From contig CANRBF010000004.1 in NCBI GenBank assembly GCA_947628795.1, positions 1-64,000 on the forward strand: a stretch of DNA of 64,000 bases, given 5' to 3'. The notes under the pieces were generated by a model that made no database searches, had not been told where the DNA came from, and saw only the letters and a list, made by a program, of their open reading frames with translations. Origin of the DNA: an uncultured Monoglobus sp. GTDB lineage: Bacteria; Bacillota; Clostridia; Monoglobales; Monoglobaceae. The position numbers and the translations under genes were made by a program. Positions 40,794-50,565 of this stretch are shown here, piece after piece (positions within the stretch are counted from its first letter, which is position 1; each line of letters starts with the position of its first letter).

Positions 40794-42821
40794 TTAGAAA
40801 ATACTCCAATCAAAAATAGCTCCAACTGCTGCCGAATATGTATTTGCGCCTAAACCTACATTATCAATGCGTATATAGTATGTTGTATTTGGGCTAATAT
40901 TAGTTAGATAAATGTAGTCACCTGTGTCAAAATCTTTTTCCGAAGAAATCAATTCAAGATTGCCGCCTGAATTTAACTTATAAAGATACATATTATATTG
41001 CATACCATCTGCTTCATGGAGCCACAAATCCACAGTGTGCATAGATGAACCAGTGGTAAATTTCAGATAATCAATGTCATTTTTATGAATGGTTAAATCT
41101 GTTATTTTCCCACTATATCCTTTAATATTAACCAAATCTGTCGCAGTTTGCCATGTATTATTGGGTTCATAAGGATCTCCGCGGTATGGTGACATAATTT
41201 CCATGCTATAGTTCAAATTTCGAATCGTAGAACCATCAGCCCGTACCGTGGCAAAATAGTGATATGATGTATTTGACGTTCGAACCGAATTTATAACGGT
41301 TCTTCCCGGATTGACTGTTCTTGTGGCTAACTGCCATAACACAGATGTCGGAGTTGTACGGTACTGTACTATCATTTTCATGATACTTGAAGAATTATTT
41401 GTCATGTTAAAACTATACTCGCCATTTTCAGACGCAGTATTTGCATAATATATGTCAACATCACCTGCATATTCAATATATTCATTATATATTCTATCAC
41501 TTATTGTCCTGTTATTATTCTGTTCTAAATCATAAATTGAATTACTTCTATCGCTCGGAAAATCAGTACTCCTAATTCTAAAAATACTGTTACCTTCCAT
41601 AACATCATTAAACTGTATAACCCAATATAAAACCACACCAGCTGTAACAGTTGTTTCTTCACTAATATTGGGATAACCCAATAGTGAATATGAATATGTA
41701 GGAGTTGAGGTTGGACTGTTAGCCGTCCACACATCGCAATCAATAGTTGGGTTACCTACTGTTTCAATTACAAAGCTGCCATATTGTGGAAATACATGTT
41801 TAATTACTATATAATCACTAAACCTCGTGAAAGCAAATGTTCCATCTTGCAAATATTCATATTCACCTGCTTCATCGTATACTTCTTTTCCTGTAAGTGG
41901 TATAATAGGATTTGCTATTGTTGATATCTCACTGTATTCATCAGCATAATAAAATTTGTGCTTTGGCACAAAAATTCCCATGCCGGATAACTCGGGAGAC
42001 TTTGAAAAGAAACCAATGTAATGTTCCGTTAATAATTCCGAAGTTGCATCCGTTTGTATGCAATATATGTCATTGTCATTAATATTGTCGTAATATGATT
42101 GTAATTTATCGACGCTAATAGAAATGATATTATTTTCATCTACTTCTGAAATAATTGTTATGTTACCGTTCTCATCCGATATAAACCGATCATTATCCAC
42201 AGCCTTTGCAACATTTACACTTTCCGCCATAATGGTGTTGTTAATATTTGCACTTTCACCAATATATACATTTCCAGGCATATTTGCTGTATCATAAATT
42301 GTTTCAATAACAGCTCCGTAATCGGCGGTTTCACCGTCAAAGTTCTCGGTTATTGTAAGATTGTACACATGATTAATCGGTACATCCTCAAGGTATATCG
42401 TGTTGCTGTCCGTAGTAAGCTCCTGAGAATAATACACCTCACCGGAACTGCGGTCAGTCATTATGAAATCAGCGCTGTCGCCGTCGTCAACAACTTTAAA
42501 ATATGTAAAGCTCATGTTAAGCCGCGCCATATTGTCATAGTCGCTGTTTACCTGCATGGGGAAATTTTTGTATATTTCGGGCGAGACATCGCCGAGAGCG
42601 TCAACATTCCAATGTCCTTCTTCAATGTCTGCCTGTGTTGTGTCAATAGTTGAACCGTCATTAGCGTTAAGATCTTGAAGCTGATATACAACTTCATTGT
42701 CGGTGTTTACAGTCTCGTCAGTGATTTCAGTCGCATTAACACCAACAAAGCCGGTGCATAACATACATGTTGCTACAGCTGAACTCAGTATTCTTTTTAT
42801 ATTAGTTTTTATTCTTTTCAT
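40794..42821 (-). CDS. Large secreted protein with C-terminal PPC-type domain, next to agr
   Basis: A 675-residue exported protein. The signal peptide spans about 1-30 (ends VGVNA). No catalytic motif is recognised in the body. The C-terminal 115 residues match a bacterial pre-peptidase C-terminal (PPC) domain: DPYEPNNTWQTATDL, then KNDIDYLKFTT and SPNTTYYIRI. PPC domains usually accompany secreted proteases or adhesins. Base composition is uneven: the first 170 codons look like the rest of the window, while the remainder is markedly A+T-rich with AAT, ATA and TTA codons, suggesting a mosaic or imported gene. It lies downstream of agrBD on the same strand. SD GAGGAG fixes the start. Confidence 0.75.
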   Translation of the reverse strand: MKRIKTNIKRILSSAVATCMLCTGFVGVNATEITDETVNTDNEVVYQLQDLNANDGSTIDTTQADIEEGHWNVDALGDVSPEIYKNFPMQVNSDYDNMARLNMSFTYFKVVDDGDSADFIMTDRSSGEVYYSQELTTDSNTIYLEDVPINHVYNLTITENFDGETADYGAVIETIYDTANMPGNVYIGESANINNTIMAESVNVAKAVDNDRFISDENGNITIISEVDENNIISISVDKLQSYYDNINDNDIYCIQTDATSELLTEHYIGFFSKSPELSGMGIFVPKHKFYYADEYSEISTIANPIIPLTGKEVYDEAGEYEYLQDGTFAFTRFSDYIVIKHVFPQYGSFVIETVGNPTIDCDVWTANSPTSTPTYSYSLLGYPNISEETTVTAGVVLYWVIQFNDVMEGNSIFRIRSTDFPSDRSNSIYDLEQNNNRTISDRIYNEYIEYAGDVDIYYANTASENGEYSFNMTNNSSSIMKMIVQYRTTPTSVLWQLATRTVNPGRTVINSVRTSNTSYHYFATVRADGSTIRNLNYSMEIMSPYRGDPYEPNNTWQTATDLVNIKGYSGKITDLTIHKNDIDYLKFTTGSSMHTVDLWLHEADGMQYNMYLYKLNSGGNLELISSEKDFDTGDYIYLTNISPNTTYYIRIDNVGLGANTYSAAVGAIFDWSIF

Positions 42822-42949
42822 TTGTCTTCTCCTCGTAATAAAGTAGTAGTTATTATTGTCCCTCTCCAAGGACATAGACACAATTTATTATTTTAAATCT
42901 CTTTTTTGGGTTGCCACCTCTCTTTAATAAATAATAATTTGATACTTAT

Positions 42950-43120
42950 TTACGTTTCAGCATCTTTTTCTAGAAGTGCCTTTGGCACTTTAGGCTGATG
43001 ATACATAAATAAGCATGTTGAATTTTCAGTCAATTTAGCTATCACAGCAACTAAAGCTATAATGTAGCTACTTGCCTTAATCGCAAAGTTATGCCACTGA
43101 CATTTGTTGCTTTTTTTCAT
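42950..43120 (-). CDS. agrD: AgrD-type cyclic lactone autoinducer precursor
   Basis: A 56-residue gene not easily found by length. ATG at 43120 overlaps the agrB stop (ATGA) and has SD AGGAGG. The product has an amphipathic or hydrophobic N-terminal helix (FAIKASSYIIALVAVIAKL), then the autoinducer core NSTCLFMYHQ with the ring-forming Cys36, then the acidic recognition tail PKVPKALLEKD. This matches clostridial AgrD (S-x-C-x-F/W ... Q-P-K-V-P-x-x-L). The likely ring is C36 to Y40 (CLFMY thiolactone) with a short Ser/Thr tail. It is processed by the adjacent AgrB. Confidence 0.93.
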   Translation of the reverse strand: MKKSNKCQWHNFAIKASSYIIALVAVIAKLTENSTCLFMYHQPKVPKALLEKDAET

Positions 43121-43701
43121 CTTGTTCTCCTCCTTTCAAATTTAGCAATAATTATTGAAACTGATATTGAAAATAATGAAAATGCTGCCATAAACGATAA
43201 AGTAGATTTGTTAACCAAAAATAACAGAATAATTACAATATTACTTAGCATTAAAAGTATATGAGATAGCTTTTTAGATTGTTCTATCTGTCTCTTTGAT
43301 AATTGATGATTTTCATTTACTAAAGGGGAAGAAATTATTATGATTATATTTCCGATAAAACTTATAATAATTGCACTTATATTAAGCATAAATCCTTCCA
43401 ATAATTTGGAAAATACAATACCAATCATGATATTTACATTTAGAATTAATATACATGATAAATGATTTTTAGCATGATATCCTCCGGTATATGTTCTCAA
43501 CACAGCAAAGATAACCAAGAAGATGATACTTTCTATTACCGAGTTTATAAATATTGATAATATCAATACACTAATAATACCTGTTAAAGTAGAAAGTATT
43601 ACTTCTATACCATATTGTAAAATTTCAAACTGCTCTTTATCGTTCATATTATTTAAGTTATATATTATTTGAACACATTTATATGATAGTTTATTAAACA
43701 T
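43117..43701 (-). CDS. agrB: AgrB-type accessory gene regulator, peptide-processing membrane protease
   Basis: A 194-residue polytopic membrane cysteine protease. The conserved catalytic region is RTYTGGYHAKNHLSC, with His and Cys seven residues apart as in S. aureus AgrB (H77, C84). Five or six hydrophobic helices follow. It cleaves AgrD and cyclises the signal peptide. The start is at 43701, with SD GGAGAGG; a TTG further upstream lies on the SD itself. A TATAAT about 20 bp upstream of the SD marks a probable -10, with no convincing -35. It is separated from the kinase gene by a terminator, so agrBD has its own promoter. Confidence 0.93.
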   Translation of the reverse strand: MFNKLSYKCVQIIYNLNNMNDKEQFEILQYGIEVILSTLTGIISVLILSIFINSVIESIIFLVIFAVLRTYTGGYHAKNHLSCILILNVNIMIGIVFSKLLEGFMLNISAIIISFIGNIIIIISSPLVNENHQLSKRQIEQSKKLSHILLMLSNIVIILLFLVNKSTLSFMAAFSLFSISVSIIIAKFERRRTR

Positions 43702-43790
43702 TATAATCCTCTCCAATTATTTTAAATTATAACATATTTGGAAATTTATAATTAACTTATGTAATGAAATATCAAAAAAATGTAATTAAC

Positions 43791-43812
43791 AAAAAGGAGC
43801 TGTGCAGCCCCT
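43791..43812 (-). terminator. Intrinsic terminator between the agr sensor operon and agrBD
   Basis: Minus strand: GGGGCTG-CA-CAGCTCC (one G-U pair) followed by TTTTT, 19 bp after the kinase stop. The loop is very short. Confidence 0.65.
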
Positions 43813-43830
43813 AATAGAATTATTATTATC

Positions 43831-45135
43831 TTAAATATCAAACAATGAAATATAGACTGTAAAAGTGGTCTTTTCGGGCATAAACTTACACATTCCGTCA
43901 TATTTCCGTACTATATTATAAATGTTGCTAATGCCGATACCATGTTTGCCGTCTTTTGATTTACTTGAAATGAACCCTATTCCTTTATCCGCTTTCATAA
44001 TTCCGCTGTTGTCTGCACTGTTCTGTATACATATTTTAAGCCTGCGATCCTTATACTCAACAACAATATGTATATATTTGCTATTCTTAACTTTATCACA
44101 AGCTTCTATTGCGTTATCAAGCAGATTTCCGAACAGGATTGACATATCAATTGGTGTAACTTTTATATTTTCGGGTATTTTTATATCTGTTTGAACACAT
44201 ATTCTTTTTTGCTCGGCTTCAAAAATTTTGCTGTTAAGCACAGCGTCAAAAGTCGGATTTCCGGTATTTATATATTGTGTTTCTACATCATTGATAAGAC
44301 CGGTGTCTTTTAAGTATTCTGTTATTTTATCACGTTCGTTTAGCTTGTTAAGCATATATATTGTCTGAAAGTGATTTTTCAGATCATGCTTTAATGAGTC
44401 TGTTTCCATAATTATGTTTTTATTTTTTTCGGTTTGTGCCGATTGAAACGTAATTTGATTTTCAAGCGTGCGGATATTGTCTTTCAAAATGGTTATCCCT
44501 ATAATTTTATCAAATAAATAAAAAATTAAAATATTTATATATAATATACATATTATTGCGACAGACACTATCGAAACATTTTCAAGTGTTACATCATAAA
44601 AGAAATTAGCGATTGTAATCAACAATGCAACATTTACCAATGGAACAGTCAAAATAGCAAACCAATAATTTGTGTATACATTTATATCATTTTTGTTTTT
44701 AAACAGAGAGACAAGTTTCACGAGAAAAAGAACAATGGGTTTCGAAGCCACCATCGCAATCATTCTGCTGTAGCCGTCGATATCAAGAAGTGTTTCGGGT
44801 GTTGTTTTAAGGAACAGCATTAAAAGAATCGTTATGATTATATCAGCTATCATTATAATAGCCATATACCCTAAAACAACAAGAATTTTTCTGAAAATCT
44901 TATCGCTGAAAAACAGCATTATTGCTAAAAACATCACCAATGTTATAATTCCTTGCATGACGAAATTGTCAATATATTGATTGCTGACTAATGTGACCGC
45001 GAACATAAACAGCGCGCAAATAAAGTGCATTGTTGTTTTTTCACTTTTCCAATGCAAAAAGTCGTTAAAAAACATGAAAGTTATAATAACATCAAAAATA
45101 TTGGTTGCGACGCTCACCAGTGTAAACATAATCAT
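43831..45135 (-). CDS. agrC: AgrC-like GHKL histidine kinase
   Basis: A 434-residue quorum-sensing kinase. Six or seven hydrophobic helices (about 1-215) form the peptide sensor, followed by a coiled segment. The H-box is SLKHDLKNHFQ (H250), and the GHKL ATPase has LLDNAIEAC (N-box) and DGKHGIGISNI (G-box). The ATG overlaps the regulator stop by 4 bp (ATGA). The neighbouring agrBD supports AgrC function. The coding sequence is A+T-richer than the flanking housekeeping genes. Confidence 0.92.
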   Translation of the reverse strand: MIMFTLVSVATNIFDVIITFMFFNDFLHWKSEKTTMHFICALFMFAVTLVSNQYIDNFVMQGIITLVMFLAIMLFFSDKIFRKILVVLGYMAIIMIADIIITILLMLFLKTTPETLLDIDGYSRMIAMVASKPIVLFLVKLVSLFKNKNDINVYTNYWFAILTVPLVNVALLITIANFFYDVTLENVSIVSVAIICILYINILIFYLFDKIIGITILKDNIRTLENQITFQSAQTEKNKNIIMETDSLKHDLKNHFQTIYMLNKLNERDKITEYLKDTGLINDVETQYINTGNPTFDAVLNSKIFEAEQKRICVQTDIKIPENIKVTPIDMSILFGNLLDNAIEACDKVKNSKYIHIVVEYKDRRLKICIQNSADNSGIMKADKGIGFISSKSKDGKHGIGISNIYNIVRKYDGMCKFMPEKTTFTVYISLFDI

Positions 45136-45881
45136 TCACCTTTCATATATTTCATCTTGTCTATGACATCTTTACAGTCATTTTCAAAAAATAATTCTTT
45201 GACATTTTTCTTATTTTTAGCACTTAACGCAATTTTCGTTTCATCATACAAAATAAGATTATTATCTTTCAAGGAAACCATCGCGTTAGTATTTACACAA
45301 TAAAATCTGTTTACAGAATAAAACCCATTATTTTTCCATATATCTATATATTGCTTAAATGAACCATAAAAATCATAATCTTTGTTGGTTGTATGAGCTA
45401 TCAGTTTTCTTCCGTTTGTAGCAAAATACAGTATTTTAGTATATGGCAAACGCATATACATTTCACCCGATTTAAATTTAAATACACCGCTTTTGCTGTT
45501 AAACTCAGACATTATCTTTTCGAGAGCATTTTTAACCATGTTGTATGTTATTGTTGATTTGTCCCAAAAATTAACCGGCCTGCAATCAAAACATTTGCGA
45601 ACATATTTTTCATAGTTCGTCAAAAAGAATATTTTTATATCTTTATCAACTTCATATAGAAAATTGGCTAAATCAATACCGCTAATCGGACCCATTTCTA
45701 TATCGGTTATTAATACATCATATCGACTGCCATTGTCGTTATAATATTTCAAAAAATCTTCAGCAGAATAAAAGATATCCCAGTCGACATCTTTGTGAGT
45801 CATTTTAAACTTTATAAAATACTCCTCGAAATGATTTATCCAATCATTTTCATCATCGCACACAGCTATATGCAGCATCAT
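45132..45881 (-). CDS. agrA: AgrA-like LytTR response regulator
   Basis: A 249-residue regulator. The receiver has CDDEND, phosphoacceptor D60 (ITDIEMG) and Lys in NFWDKS, where YLLKP is more usual. The LytTR DNA-binding domain covers about 140-240 (FYSVNRFYCVNTNAMVSL). It probably activates agrBD and the secreted protein genes downstream. The promoter is at 45938-45966; two ACGGT direct repeats (45981 and 46001, 20 bp apart) lie just upstream of the -35. SD GAGAGG. Confidence 0.92.
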   Translation of the reverse strand: MMLHIAVCDDENDWINHFEEYFIKFKMTHKDVDWDIFYSAEDFLKYYNDNGSRYDVLITDIEMGPISGIDLANFLYEVDKDIKIFFLTNYEKYVRKCFDCRPVNFWDKSTITYNMVKNALEKIMSEFNSKSGVFKFKSGEMYMRLPYTKILYFATNGRKLIAHTTNKDYDFYGSFKQYIDIWKNNGFYSVNRFYCVNTNAMVSLKDNNLILYDETKIALSAKNKKNVKELFFENDCKDVIDKMKYMKGE

Positions 45882-45937
45882 TTTAACCTCTCTTTCAAAC
45901 TCTTCCCTAGGTGGGCGCCTATTTTCCGGTTATTTAC

Positions 45938-45966
45938 AAGATAACACGAACTGCGGTCGATGTCAA
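45938..45966 (-). promoter_or_regulatory. Promoter of the agrA-agrC operon
   Basis: Minus strand: -35 TTGACA (45961-45966), 17-nt spacer, -10 TATCTT (45938-45943). Upstream lie ACGGTCGTAT (45981) and ACGGTTAATT (46001), a 20-bp-spaced pair; the second resembles the AgrA box ACNGTTAAN. Confidence 0.7.
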
Positions 45967-46090
45967 TCCGTTTTTCTCAAACGGTCGTATTTTTTACCGA
46001 ACGGTTAATTAAAAATAAAATATTTGAGTTTTTCATGACATAATCCCATATTTTAGAAACTTAGGCGTTATTTACATTAAGTTTGTTATA

Positions 46091-46130
46091 CAAAACATAC
46101 AAAAACTTACAAAAACATACAAAAACTTAC
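46091..46130. repeat. Four-unit tandem 10-bp repeat upstream of the agr promoter
   Basis: The units are CAAAACATAC, AAAAACTTAC, AAAAACATAC and AAAAACTTAC: a perfect 10-bp period with alternating A/T, so also a 20-bp direct repeat. The first unit begins with C where the others have A. It lies about 125 bp upstream of the agrA -35. The 150 bp beyond it (46131-46284) are A+T-rich, and I see nothing else in them. Confidence 0.8.
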
Positions 46131-46284
46131 ATAAATCCGGGTGTGTAAGACCCCGAAAAGCCCGCAAAAACGTTGGTCTCAGGAAAAAACATCCAAATAT
46201 CCATAACTTTCAAATATATATGTATATAGGAATAAAATAAAAATTTATAACAGTATTGTTTTCATGTAAGAATGTAAGAATATG

Positions 46285-46445
46285 GGGAGTAGGCCGTCTC
46301 GTCTGCCTCGCCCCTTGGGGAGAGGTGGATTTCCGCCGCAGGCGGAAAGACGGAGAGGGGTCAGCAATGCGACACGGAACACAAACCCCTCTCAGTCTGC
46401 TTCGCAGCCAGCTCTCCCCAAGGGGCGAGCCTTATATTGCCGCCC
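46285..46445. repeat. Pair of opposed interspersed dumbbell repeats
   Basis: CCTCGCCCCTTGGGGAGAGG with inner hairpin TTTCCGCCGCAGGCGGAAA, then GACGGAGAGGGG. Downstream is the inverted flavour CCCCTCTCAGTC-TGCTTCGCAGC-CAGCTCTCCCC with AAGGGGCGAGCC. Open frames across it are artefacts of the repeat. Confidence 0.8.
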
Positions 46446-46473
46446 GTTTGTTTTTTCCGGATCATATTCATCC

Positions 46474-46502
46474 TTGACATAAAGCCGAATTTGTGGTAAT
46501 AT
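46474..46502 (+). promoter_or_regulatory. Promoter of structured RNA copy 1
   Basis: -35 TTGACA (46474-46479), 17-nt spacer, -10 TAATAT (46497-46502). Confidence 0.87.
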
Positions 46503-46508
46503 AAATTT

Positions 46509-46661
46509 GCCAAACGTTTTTTAATTTAATTATGATGCTTGTATTTTTGTTATGACAAAAATACCCGCTTCTCTTTATACAAGTATCATAATATAAAGAA
46601 AAACTGTTTGGCGACACGAAGCGCGGCATTTTTTCGCGGCACTTCGTGTGCCGCGTTTTTT
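46509..46661 (+). ncRNA. Predicted free-standing structured RNA with pseudoknot and terminator, copy 1
   Basis: A transcript of about 153 nt. P1: GCCAAACGTTTTT (46509-46521) with AAAAACTGTTTGGC (46599-46612). P2 is 16 bp: ATTATGATGCTTGTAT (46529-46544) with 46577-46592, one G-U pair. P3: GTATTTTTGT-TATG-ACAAAAATAC (46541-46564), sharing 4 nt with P2. Pseudoknot: CGCTTC (46566-46571) with GAAGCG (46618-46623), 3' of P1. Terminator: CGCGGCAC-TTCGT-GTGCCGCG (46635-46655) and six T. A competing antiterminator, ACACGAAG (46614-46621) with CTTCGTGT (46642-46649), would need the same bases as the pseudoknot. No gene follows on this strand, so it is not an ordinary leader. It is not recognised as 6S, SRP, RNase P or tmRNA. 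Confidence 0.7.
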
Positions 46662-46703
46662 ATTTTGCGAGTTAATGCTCTTGAGGGCCTAATCAATTAA
46701 ATA

Positions 46704-46860
46704 GTGGGCGGCAATATGCCGCCCGCCTGCTATTTGCTAATCACAATCGCTGCGTTGACCCCTCTCAGTCGCCTTCGGCGCCAGCTCTCCCCAAGGGGCG
46801 AGCCAAACGGGCGGCATATTGCCGCCCGCTCCTATTCGCTATTCTCTAATCGCTAGTCCC
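46704..46860. repeat. Interspersed repeats at the groEL 3' end
   Basis: GGGCGGCAATATGCCGCCC, a TAATCACAATCGCTGCGTTG module, dumbbell CCCCTCTCAGTC-GCCTTCGGCGC-CAGCTCTCCCC, GGGCGGCATATTGCCGCCC, and CTAATCGCTAGTCCCTACGTTA, whose last bases form the groEL stop codon. Confidence 0.8.
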
Positions 46861-46864
46861 TACG

Positions 46865-48502
<1,638 letters not shown>

Positions 48503-48531
48503 TTACCTCCTGAAATTAGATTTTGCCAAAA

Positions 48532-48840
<309 letters not shown>

Positions 48841-48848
48841 TCATTTTG

Positions 48849-48875
48849 TTAGCACTCTCTCTTCGAGAGTGCTAA
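48849..48875 (-). promoter_or_regulatory. CIRCE operator (HrcA binding site) of groESL
   Basis: A perfect TTAGCACTC-N9-GAGTGCTAA inverted repeat, 33 bp upstream of groES. A TATAAT (48875-48880, minus strand) overlaps its end and is a likely -10; no matching -35 at 17-18 bp. HrcA represses through this site; hrcA is not in the window. Confidence 0.98.
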
Positions 48876-48994
48876 TTATATTCTACTCTTATTTTATTAT
48901 TTATCAAATTCGGTTAATTGGGATTATATGCCAATATCACCGATTATATTCAATAAGCCGATGTATTTTTTTGCAAATCACAAATTTTTTCAAG

Positions 48995-50443
48995 TTATTT
49001 TGCTTTTTTGCCCTTGACGTTGATCCCCTCGTTAATATCGGTGTTCTTGATGTCCTCGGGCGAGGGCTCGAAGCGCTCGTCTATCGGGATATACTCAAGG
49101 CGCTTTACCGCGCTCTTGTAGGCGGGGCGGATTATGCGCTTGCCGGTGGTTATCTCCTCTATCCTGTGTGAGCACCAGCCGACGATCCTCGCCATTGCGA
49201 AGATCGGGGTGAACAGCTCCTGCGGGATGTGAAGCATCTGATACACGAATCCCGAATAGAAATCCACATTGGCGCACATGGGCTTTTCAAAGCCCTTGAC
49301 ATCGTTAAACACGATCGGAGCCAATTCTTCCACCGAGGAATAGAGATTGAACTCGTCGGTGTATCCCATGACATCGGCCAGCTTTTGGGCGCGCTCCTTG
49401 AGTATTACCGCTCTGGGGTCGGACATCGTGTATACCGCGTGTCCCATGCCGTAGATGAGGCCCTTGCCGTCTCCTGCCTCTTTGAGCATTATTTTTTTGA
49501 GGTACTCGTATATCTCGTCCTTGTCGTTCCAGTTTTTGACGTTGTTTTTGATCTCGTCCATCTGGGAGCGCATTTTGTCGTTGGCGCCGCCGTGCTTGGG
49601 ACCTTTGAGCGAGCCGACCGCCGCGGCTATCGCCGAGTATGTGTCGGTGCCGGTGGACGACAGCACATGGACAGCGAACGCCGAGTTGTTTCCGCCGCCG
49701 TGCTCGGCCTGCAGCATCAGCGTCAGGTCCAGTATCTCGGCCTCAAGGGGCGTGAAATGATTGTCGGGACGGATCAAATGCAGGAAATTCTGCGCGGTGT
49801 TGTACTCACGAACGGGATTGTGCAGGATAAGGCTCTGATTGTCATAATAATGGCGCTTGCACGCGTACGAGTGGGCGATAAGCATCGGGAACCTGGCGAT
49901 AAGCATCAGGCTTTGGCGAAGCAGGTTCGGCAGCGATATATCGTCGGGATTGTCGTCGTAGGAATAGAGCGCCAGCACGCTTCGCGCCAGCTTGTTCATT
50001 ATATTTTTACCGGGAGCCTTTAAGATCATGTCCTCGGTGAACTCGGGCGGCAGCATTCTGAAATCCGCCAGGTTTTTTTCGAAATGCTCAAGCAGAGAAC
50101 GACTCGGCAAAAAGCCGAACAGCAGCAAAAACGCGACCTCCTCAAAGCCGCTGCGCTTTTCCGCCAGGCAGCTCGAGACGATGTCCTCTATATCAATGCC
50201 GCGGTACCTGAGCTTGCCCTCGACCGGCATTTTGTTTCCCTCGTCCAAAACATAGCCGTGGACCTCTCCGATCGTTGTCATTCCGGCAAGCACGCCGGTG
50301 CCGTCGGAATTCCTCAGACCGCGCTTTACGTTGTATGCGTCGTAGTAGCGCTCGGGTATCTTGTTCCAGCGCGAGTTCTGGCTCTTCATAAACTCTATAA
50401 AGTTCTCCATGCTCGCGTTAAAATCACTTGATTTTGAATTCAA
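48995..50443 (-). CDS. Citrate synthase
   Basis: A 482-residue citrate (Si)-synthase-type enzyme condensing oxaloacetate and acetyl-CoA. Motifs: LQAEHGGGNNSAFAVHVLSS with the first His, KGPKHGGAN, catalytic His in GMGHAVYTMSDPRA and Asp in NVDFYSGFVY. An N-terminal extension of about 45 residues precedes the usual start of similarity. The best start is TTG at 50443 with SD GGGAG; the next ATG (50410) lacks an SD. It may serve glutamate synthesis in a branched TCA pathway. It stands alone. Confidence 0.94.
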   Translation of the reverse strand: MNSKSSDFNASMENFIEFMKSQNSRWNKIPERYYDAYNVKRGLRNSDGTGVLAGMTTIGEVHGYVLDEGNKMPVEGKLRYRGIDIEDIVSSCLAEKRSGFEEVAFLLLFGFLPSRSLLEHFEKNLADFRMLPPEFTEDMILKAPGKNIMNKLARSVLALYSYDDNPDDISLPNLLRQSLMLIARFPMLIAHSYACKRHYYDNQSLILHNPVREYNTAQNFLHLIRPDNHFTPLEAEILDLTLMLQAEHGGGNNSAFAVHVLSSTGTDTYSAIAAAVGSLKGPKHGGANDKMRSQMDEIKNNVKNWNDKDEIYEYLKKIMLKEAGDGKGLIYGMGHAVYTMSDPRAVILKERAQKLADVMGYTDEFNLYSSVEELAPIVFNDVKGFEKPMCANVDFYSGFVYQMLHIPQELFTPIFAMARIVGWCSHRIEEITTGKRIIRPAYKSAVKRLEYIPIDERFEPSPEDIKNTDINEGINVKGKKAK

Positions 50444-50565
50444 ATTCTCTCCCGCCTTTCGTCTTGTTAATTAAAATAATTATACAACAAAATCAAACGA
50501 AGTGTCAATGTTATTATATCTAATAATTTCCAAATATAAGCGTCATTTTTTGGAAGAAAAATTAT

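Noticed and set aside
43720-43790. AgrA-type box pair upstream of agrB
   Set aside because: Only one loose ACATAAGTTAAT-like sequence and no convincing second copy at 20-21 bp.
46091-46130. CRISPR-like array
   Set aside because: Units are only 10 bp with no spacers and no cas genes; simple tandem repeat.
46256-46482. Two short forward frames over 46256-46482
   Set aside because: They translate the interspersed dumbbell repeats (PLGR-, LSPRG-type peptides) and have no SD.
46509-46661. 6S RNA (ssrS)
   Set aside because: A long interrupted hairpin is shared with 6S, but the pseudoknot to the 3' side, the terminator/antiterminator overlap and the lack of the 6S central-bubble pattern argue against it. 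A covariance-model search would settle it.
46509-46661. Retron msr/msd or reverse-transcriptase-linked RNA
   Set aside because: No reverse transcriptase frame adjacent to either copy.
48880-48905. Full consensus promoter for groESL
   Set aside because: A TATAAT is present next to CIRCE, but the nearest TTGATA is 21 bp away, too far for a confident -35.
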